Positions 57,643 through 64,000 of a stretch of 64,000 nucleotides of DNA are shown here, piece after piece. The notes beneath the pieces were generated by a model, which worked only from the letters and a program-made list of their open reading frames with translations, was not told the origin of the DNA and did not search any database. Location of the stretch: positions 1 through 64,000 of the forward strand of contig CAJQUW010015379.1 of the NCBI GenBank assembly GCA_907163375.1, read 5' to 3'. Both the position numbers and the translations under genes were made by a program. How positions within the stretch are numbered: position 1 is the stretch's first letter; each line of letters opens with the position of its first letter. This stretch comes from Prostheceraeus crozeri (lineage: Eukaryota > Platyhelminthes > Polycladida > Euryleptidae).

Positions 57643-58066
57643 TATATATCATTTCGACCCCGTGAAAGCCTGAGGCATTGAATCATTAGATCGATTATCC
57701 GAGGTCGCCTGGAAGCGGTTGCTATTGACGTCTTGGTTGTCAGTGTTCTGATACACGATCTTGAAATGGTCGAGGAGCACTTCTGATGTAAGATTCAGTA
57801 AATAATTTACATCAGTAAAGCTGGAAACGGTTGCTGTTGTTACATAAACAAACCAGTAAGGTATCATCATGCGCGCTGAAAGCTTTACTTTGACACGATC
57901 ATGGAGGGTGTGCTTCGCTTGTCTTGGTGATCTTCATGCCGCGTTAGCAGTTCGAAGATTGGGTTTGATTCACAGCCGGCTAGCCATTTTTCGTGGTGGT
58001 GCCAAGAGCGAGGCGCATTGAAATATCATCTCGACCTCGTGAAAGCCTGAGGCATTGAATCAGTAA
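57643..58066 (+). repeat. segment bounded by a 39-bp direct repeat, with tRNA-like boxes
   Basis: CGACCYCGTGAAAGCCTGAG followed by GCATTGAATCA occurs at about 57,653 and again at about 58,029, 376 bp apart. The segment between ends with GCGTTAGCAGTTCGAAGATT and GGGTTTGATTC, which resemble the D arm and B box of a tRNA, so it may be a tRNA-derived SINE or a tandem unit. The A and B boxes each have mismatches. Confidence 0.3.
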
Positions 58067-58840
58067 ACCAGGATGTCGTACAAATGTATTTTGCATGCAT
58101 CTGCATGTCATGACAGTTCTCCTAATGACGATTTTACTTTTTCTACAAAAAGTAGACATGAAAAGTTAGGTTCTGCCCTTCTCTAAATGGTCATGAAGAA
58201 TGTAATGACTATTTCTTATTTAGCCTCCTTTTGTTTTTAATCATGTACATAGCATCTCTATTTAACTTGTACAATACTTTGTCTCATTTCTCCGATCATG
58301 AATGCCCTGGTGAACTTTACGTGTGAATAAGTATCACATTCTGCTCTAGCCCAGTGCGATATTTATCTTGCCATGTACCTCGCATCGATGTTTGCCATCT
58401 GAACGTATTGCCCGAAGAGTTGCAGGATTTCCCACTCCTGTTGATTTTTCAAAAAATGCAGTCCTCTAGAAGCTACACACGCTTTGTAGTTTTTTCTTTT
58501 TGCATTTTTCTGACCATTCTCACGAGACTTAAATGCTTATTCAATGTTGCTTTGTATATAATAAATGTGCAATGAAGATAATTGACATTTTTACAAATTT
58601 GATTGGGTGATCGGCAATTTTGCTGCACAACACTGTAAAAGCGAATTAGCGATTTGCGGCCGGTTTATCACTACTAGCAATGATCTGTGATAATTAATAA
58701 ATGTCGTTTTTTGAAAATGCAATTTAAATTCCAAGAATAGCCTGTATCGGTTATGCAGACATCCCGCCGGCCCACCCACGAGGCATATTTATTTGGGATT
58801 TAATGTAAGTATTTTTTTTCAATGTACAGCAAAAAAATAA
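58067..58840. other. no recognisable feature
   Basis: Nothing beyond background was recognised. Confidence 0.35.
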
Positions 58841-58855
58841 GCATGTTCCTGACTA

Positions 58856-58883
58856 GTTTCGATGATATTTACATCATCTTCAG
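58856..58883 (-). other. CTGAAGA-hairpin-GAAAC motif at the 3' end of PLE F
   Basis: The minus strand reads CTGAA, GATGAT, a GTAAAT loop, ATCATC, then GAAAC. The 6-bp hairpin is perfect. The arrangement resembles the hammerhead order CUGANGA-helix II-GAAA found in PLEs, but the hairpin uses the last two core bases, so catalytic function is uncertain. It parallels the motif in PLE D. Confidence 0.35.
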
Positions 58884-59056
58884 CGGTTACAAAAGAGTCA
58901 AAATAGTGTCAAAATTGCACAATTGCGCACAAATCATTTTTATACAAAATTGGCTAAAATAAGCTTTCTCTTCATTTACATTTGCAATCCTAGAAGTCGT
59001 CACCAAATCGAATACGTCATTTGTCACATGTCAACCGATGTCATGAACGCACTACG

Positions 59057-59710
59057 TCACAATCTGAGTGATAGTGGAAACGACCCATTCCGTTCATTCG
59101 CAAGGCAGTCAGAATTGTTAGTTATCAGAATTGATTCGAGAATAAACGGAAATTTGTAATAATCCAAGATAGAAAAATTATCTTGTCTCGGTGCGTGCTC
59201 GTGCATCGAGACTTCAGTTTGAGTTGGGTAACCTCTAAGGTGCTCACTAATGCGAGTGTTGAGGTGCCTAGTGGTGGCACCGATGTACCGCATCGAACAG
59301 CGGTCACAGGCGTAATTGTAGACAATGTTTGACTTCAAGCCACTCGCAATCTTATCTTTATTTTGAAAAAAGTTTCTGAGCTTGGAAATTTTATAAGTGG
59401 GTTCAATAACAGTTTCAGAGAGACTATGGTTAGTTTTGTGGATCCTGCTATTCAATTCTTTAGAGGCTTCTTGAATGAGCGGAAGTGACCAGTAAATGAT
59501 TTTTTTATTATTTTCCGATTTTGATTCAATTTTGCCCCCTGACTGCACACAAGTATTCTGCTCAATTTGCGGCTTTATACTGAATAATTTATCATCAGGA
59601 AAACCGTTGTCTTTGAAAATCTCAATAATTCTGTCAGTAGCAGACTGATAAAGACTGATAAAGGTTCTGCTATTTTTTTCAGCTAAGGATAGAAATTTTA
59701 CATTCAATTA
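59057..59710 (-). pseudogene. Penelope-like element fossil F, C-terminal GIY-YIG region
   Basis: A minus-strand frame of 216 codons is open to 59,057. It reads DRIIEIFKDNGFPDDKLFSI (the linker after the thumb), then KIIYWSLPLIQEASKELNSR, then EPTYKISKLRNFFQNKD. The nuclease follows: NIVYNYACDRCSMRYIGATT, HLNTRISEHLRG, FSILDYYKFPFILESILITN. The VY and YIG tyrosines, the R-SEH helix and the ESILI glutamate are all present, so the GIY-YIG core is intact here, although the reverse transcriptase is absent. This is the typical 5'-truncated PLE copy. Its 3' UTR carries the CTGAAGA-hairpin-GAAAC motif at 58,856-58,883. Confidence 0.85.
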
Positions 59711-60496
59711 TTCTATTTGATGAGCTATCAGTCTGCCTGTTTATAGACTGTGAAAATAAAGCACGGGATGACTTCAGAATCCAAAACAATGCAATGAATC
59801 TTCAGGAAAGAATAAATTATTATTTTTAGACAGATTGTTCAGAAATGAATGTCAAGAATTTTACATAATGAATGCCACAGATGAATGTAACGTGACTCGG
59901 CTATAGATATCTAATCAAATAGATGACATTCTTAGAATTTCACATTTAAAGTTCACTTTTATTCTCACGCAAATATTCCGTTCAAATTCGGGAAGCTCCT
60001 GTCGATATGTAATTGAAATTAAGACAGATAATTTTCTCGTTGAACAGTTGACATTTAAAAGCATCTCCCACGAGACTATCTTGTCTATACTGACAGTGTT
60101 TCCTTCACTGTGTAAGGAAATAATTTTGAATTATTGTGAAAAACCAGCTGAGTTGAAATATATTCCATGCTTCGCTTATGTCCTATCATAGACATTGTTA
60201 TCAGATTCATTATCTATTTCCTGACAGATCCTCCTAAATTCAAGAGACAGAAGAACACGCATGAAGGAGATATTGAAATTTTCGATCCTTTTACAAAAGT
60301 GCGAATTTCTATGGCGAAATTGAGCTAGTAGGCCTTTGTCACTCGCTGTCGTGAGAGTGTTTTTCAATTTGCAATCAGGTCTATGGAGGCGATGGCACAC
60401 TTCTGCTTGGTACTGGCGGCAACTATGGAAAAGTTTACTTCTTTCAGTAATTATAGGACAGTCTTCGCGGGTAATCAATGAAAACTGCTAATCAAT
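59711..60496. other. no recognisable feature
   Basis: A 100-codon minus-strand frame at 60,176-60,478 has no recognisable motif. Confidence 0.35.
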
Positions 60497-60600
60497 GGAA
60501 CGTAATCTCCGCAAAAAACTGAATCTTTTCATGTGAAAATTTTCACTGCATGCAGATGCTTTTTTGAGTCGACACTCTACCTACATATTTACTCTGCCGT
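60497..60600 (+). repeat. dispersed repeat R2, copy 2
   Basis: Direct-orientation match to 5,345-5,446 with TCTCCGCAAAAAACTGAATC, TTTTCAC, GTCGACACT and TACCTA in order; roughly 80% similar by eye. Confidence 0.6.
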
Positions 60601-61925
60601 ATACTATCACTAAAATATATGATTATATCTGAATACGTGCAAGATAACGGGCAAGCGCATGTTATACTAACTATACTCGCTAACTATACCCATGTCAATA
60701 TATGGATATATTGTAGCTATAGCTACAATATCCATAACTAAACTTATCAAGTCTTTACATGCAGCGGCATGTATTGCATTGTACGTTGCATGTGTAGATG
60801 CACCCGCGCATGTGCATTTATTAGTAATATCCGTAGATGAACTTGTGTTAATCTTGCATCCATGAAGCAAAAAAACTTTAAAATCAAGTGCATTATCTCC
60901 AAAGCTTATAGCAAATCTAAAATTGGATTTAAACGAATAAGATCAGGATTTTTGGGTTGATCTATGTTAATTTATAGTGATTAATTAAGCTGAAAAAATA
61001 ACAGCGACAATGAATTTTTCAATGTTTCGCTCATATTCCACTGATCTTTATTTTATGTCTTCAATTGAACCCACGTCTGTTTGTCCTCTAGCTTCTCGGA
61101 CGCAGAGAGTACACTTCAAACTTACTCCGAAGTTCCAACTGAGATTCATGAAATGATGATGTTAACCACAGTTTGCATCAGTCAATAGAATGCCATCTAT
61201 CATTTGCTTGATTATTTTTAGTATCCATTAGGACAATTTATGGAAACTTTGTTCGATTTAAGATCGAAAATGAGATCACATTTAAGGTATTTTAATTCTA
61301 TGAAGAGATTTCTTTACTGGGATCCTTTCATCTGCGGTTTATGTTCCGAAATTCGGAATGGAAATGTCACATTCTTTCGTTCAATTAGGCAATTCACAAA
61401 AACATTTGACTGAACTATTTGATGAATTGAACTTATGATTAGAAAATTGTTAATGTCTCAGGAAACTATTTCCTAAAATAGATTGCTTGACGTACTAATG
61501 TCAAGGGAAACAAAAACGAAATTCACAATATGAGATTTAAAACTTTTCGCATGATTCGCATGAAAGCGCCTTGCTTTATGTCATTTCTTTCAAAGGTGAA
61601 TGAATATCTAGAACTTCTTTTGCTTGTGTTATCTTATCTCTCAGGATTCGATTATTACACGTCCTACCGTTACAATAAATGTCGGCTGTAGTACATTAAA
61701 GAACATCAAAGAGAATACTGCGGTGCTTATGAAAGGCTACACCTTTGATTACCAGATCGAATCGAATCGAATTCAGCGGTGGACACGCAGTGGTATTGTA
61801 GGCCTGCTCACTGAAGCTTCTGAAAATCGAATTATAATAATACAACCATTTTAGTAGGCCTACCTTGCCTCTCACAAGCGCTAGCTCTCAATGACTCGGC
61901 AGTTTGGCTTATTAATCAGAGTTGA
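60601..61925. other. no recognisable feature
   Basis: A small perfect palindrome, ATATTGTAGCTATAGCTACAATAT-like, sits at about 60,709-60,732. Nothing else is supported. Confidence 0.4.
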
Positions 61926-61929
61926 AGAC

Positions 61930-62130
61930 GGGTCCAAGGGCCGTATTAATAGAGATAGCACTAGCCTAGCACTACCCTAGTGCTAGCCTAGCAGCAACTT
62001 CCGTATTAATAAAGGTAGCAAGAGGGTAGCGCTAGGCTAGCACTATGTCTGAGACCTAGCGCTAGGCTGTCGTATTAATAAAGATAGTAACTATCATAGT
62101 GCTAGCCTAGCACTACCCTAGCGCTATGTC
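61930..62130 (+). repeat. left arm of the CGTATTAATA element
   Basis: Contains three copies of the CGTATTAATA word with intervening GCTAG-rich 60-bp units (GCACTAGCCTAGCACTACCC and variants). The first unit is almost perfectly inverted at 63,541-63,621. Confidence 0.85.
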
Positions 62131-62624
62131 CAAAATCTGGCAAATTCCCTAGTAAGGTCTCGACCTTGCTAGGGATGATGCTAGATTGAATATTTAAGGG
62201 CAATATTGAAGGATATCTAATATGATGTTTACAGCATGGTAATGTTGAGCGAATTGGCTTCAAGATGGTGTGTGATTTTTCTAATTTGAATAAACATATC
62301 GAATCATAAACTGCAATTATAAAAGTTATTCCATAACTGAATAAATCTTGCGCTAAAATGGAATTTAAGCGACACAGTTTATTTGTGCATTACACTTTTG
62401 CACAAGACGTCCTGATAAATGGATAGTTATTTTAAACATTTAGATAACCAATATTCCTATTTATGAATTTCACTTAAGGACGACAAAATAGATTATCATT
62501 GGTAATAATTGCTTGCGCATGAAGTAATACAACGGCGCAAAAATTCCGTGATTTTCATAGCTACTGAATTTACTGAATCGTGGGTTTGCTATTTTAGAAT
62601 CTCAAGCGCATTTTTGAATATCCC

Positions 62625-62780
62625 TATGATAAGTGTCAACAGCCGTGCGGGAGAGACGATAATCGCTTTGATCTCCGACAATAACAGCCTTGTATTGTTA
62701 GCGCCAAACGCGCGCGCATGTGCAAATTTCTTTCGAAGTGATCGTCTAATTGGCAGATTTCCATATTCCACATTTTCGCT
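62625..62780 (+). repeat. internal direct duplication, copy 1
   Basis: Shares GTCAACAG, CGCTTTGATCTCCGACA-like, CTTGTATTGTTA and AACGCGCGC blocks with 63,208-63,345 in the same order and orientation, about 575 bp apart, inside the same transposon. Confidence 0.65.
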
Positions 62781-63207
62781 ACAGTTCGGCCTCCTCGTAT
62801 CCAGCAAAATTATAGGGATTGTTTTAAAATTTCGTTGAGTTAATTCTCTATTACAGTAATCATAATTGGGAGTTCAATGCACGTGCGGAGATGTCAAGTG
62901 GCTAAAATTCTTAAATTCATCCTTTCAACCGCAAATAGTTCACTGCTGATACTCGCGTTACATTTCACTCTATTGTGTAGGACGTTAAACACCGCAAGCT
63001 ATTCCGCATTTTTTTAAACATCGCATATTCATTTACTGTGAAGAATGTATTCTTTTTTTCATAACTTGCAAAATTAGTTCATTCTGATTTCATATTGAAG
63101 ATCGGGAGATGATGTCGATTAAAATGAGCCCCATTTCATATATTCAACTATTTGACAATCGTTCATTAGCAAGACAGTTATCATTTCGATGGTTTACCTT
63201 CTCTGAA

Positions 63208-63345
63208 TGATAAGAGTCAACAGGCGGGAATGAAGGAAATTGCTTTGATCTCCGACATTCACACTTGTATTGTTAACACTGAACGCGCGCTTCAACATAT
63301 TTTCACTCGGAATGTGCGTCGAATTGCCAGATTTCTATGACTCGA
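63208..63345 (+). repeat. internal direct duplication, copy 2
   Basis: Partner of 62,625-62,780: GTCAACAGGCGGGA, TTTGATCTCCGACA, CTTGTATTGTTA and GAACGCGCGC. Confidence 0.65.
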
Positions 63346-63439
63346 TTGCCGGACGTGAGAGCAGGTGGTGAAAGCAGCTACGCGCTGAATCGGCACGTCA
63401 ACGAAACTTGATCTAGCATTAACTGGCGCCGGAGTTGAC

Positions 63440-63621
63440 GCTAGGCTTTCTCTATTAATACGGAACTCAAGTTGCTACTGCCCCTAGTAGCAACTTGCCT
63501 AGCGCTGCCGCTAGGAAATGCTATAGCAAATGCTAGCTCTATTAATACGGAAGTTGCTGCTAGGCTAGCACTAGGGTAGTGCTAGGCTAGTGCTATCTCT
63601 ATTAATACGGCCCCAGGACCC
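63440..63621 (-). repeat. right arm of the CGTATTAATA element
   Basis: Inverted counterpart of the left arm. The outermost 80 bp are nearly identical to the left end, and the inner units are more diverged, with an extra GTTGCTACTG block. Confidence 0.85.
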
Positions 63622-63649
63622 ACGTATTGGGTTGGGTTCTTCTTCTTCT

Positions 63650-63775
63650 TCAGCCGTTTTCAGTCCACTGCTGGATGAAGGCCTCTACACGATGTCGCCA
63701 ACCTCGTCGGTCTTGTGTTTCGCGCATCCATGTTTTTCCTGCCACCTTATAGTTGGACTGAGTTGGGTTAGTCCT
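63650..63775 (-). pseudogene. LINE C-terminal tail (RTE-like)
   Basis: Minus-strand translation gives KVAGKTWMRETQDRRGWRHR followed by VEAFIQQWTENG and a stop at 63,650-63,652. K-AG-TWMR-AQDR-WR---EA-QQW is the standard last block of RTE-type LINE proteins; upstream of it only a degraded stretch is seen. It lies about 30 bp outside the end of the CGTATTAATA transposon. Confidence 0.8.
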
Positions 63776-64000
63776 CTTCAAATAGTAAATACTTTATTAC
63801 GCCCATTGATCAGCAATAATTCATTGTTAACATATGCTCAAGCATGCATGGTACGTTGACGATATTGCCATATCTTGAACAGCTACAGATAAGCACTCTC
63901 ATGCGACTATACAAAAGAACCTGTATCGTTTGTTTTGCATCAATGTACAAACAAATCCTTAGTACTGGGTTAGTGAAGCACTGGCGAGTTGGTTAAAGAA
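63776..64000. other. no recognisable feature
   Basis: Background to the end of the window. Confidence 0.35.

Larger units (their letters stand above)
61930..63621. mobile_element. 1.7-kb inverted-repeat transposon with iterated CGTATTAATA arms
   Basis: The ends are GGGTCC, two variable bases, then GGGCCGTATTAATAGAG and a block rich in GCTAG and CACTA words. The first 80 bp of the left end and the reverse complement of the right end are almost identical. CGTATTAATA recurs at about 61,942, 62,002 and 62,071 in the left arm and inverted at about 63,462, 63,549 and 63,609 in the right arm, mostly 60 bp apart. Open frames inside (for example 62,509-62,838) show no transposase motif, so it looks non-autonomous. 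Target duplication and superfamily are unresolved. Confidence 0.8.

Noticed and set aside
57940-57990. tRNA gene
   Set aside because: D-arm-like and B-box-like words are present, but the acceptor stem and anticodon arm cannot be folded.
62509-62838. Open frame inside the CGTATTAATA transposon as a transposase
   Set aside because: No catalytic motif, and the frame overlaps the internal duplication without being conserved in the second copy.
1-64000. CRISPR arrays, bacterial operons or phage genes
   Set aside because: No regularly spaced repeats with unique spacers and no prokaryotic gene packing; coding content is eukaryotic transposable elements.

Overview
The window is AT-rich eukaryotic DNA and looks like an intergenic or intronic stretch of a metazoan genome, most likely a marine invertebrate. 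I see no intact host gene, rRNA or convincing tRNA. Nearly everything recognisable is transposable-element sequence: several lineages of Penelope-like retroelements (PLEs) with GIY-YIG endonucleases, CR1/jockey-like and RTE-like LINE tails, a Tc1 element, hAT and piggyBac relatives, and many foldback or MITE-like inverted-repeat elements. This mix fits animals such as lophotrochozoans, cnidarians, hemichordates or cephalochordates, and the frequent word ACATGTA also fits marine invertebrates. I cannot place the species from the sequence.

Left part (1-20.5 kb). This holds dispersed repeats, a transposase DNA-binding fragment at 7.1-7.3 kb beside four iteron-like repeats, and an RTE-like LINE reverse-transcriptase fossil at 9.2-9.9 kb. 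At 11.2-13.9 kb there is a nested complex. A hAT-type element with an exact 8-bp target duplication sits inside an older inverted-repeat element and itself carries a PLE GIY-YIG fossil. A non-autonomous piggyBac element bounded by TTAA follows at 14.4-15.3 kb, and a CR1-like LINE tail lies at 19.8-20.3 kb.

Middle part (20.5-48 kb). A complete but inactive Tc1 element (20,582-22,231) has both terminal inverted repeats, TA target copies and a DD34E transposase with two frame breaks. Further right are a 5'-truncated nuclease-like mobile-element protein (27.8-28.6 kb), a 61-bp hAT remnant with a target duplication (30.1 kb), LINE tails (32.1, 37.6 and 47.1 kb), a broken MADF-domain coding region (34.0 kb), a GIY-YIG fragment (35.4 kb), a 39-bp minisatellite (42.5 kb) and two large inverted-repeat elements (43.4-45.4 kb).

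Right part (48-64 kb). The main feature is a nearly full-length PLE on the minus strand (about 48.88-52.79 kb). It has two overlapping intact open reading frames: ORF1 (417 aa, acidic then coiled-coil-like then basic) and ORF2 (810 aa, reverse transcriptase plus GIY-YIG). An in-register U_UUU_UUA heptamer sits in the 76-nt overlap, so the two frames could be linked by -1 ribosomal frameshifting. A different truncated PLE lies directly downstream, with (TA)n tracts at the junctions. Two more PLE fossils follow (56.7-57.6 and 58.8-59.7 kb). The window ends with an inverted-repeat transposon at 61,930-63,621, whose arms carry a CGTATTAATA word at about 60-bp spacing, and an RTE-like LINE tail beside it.
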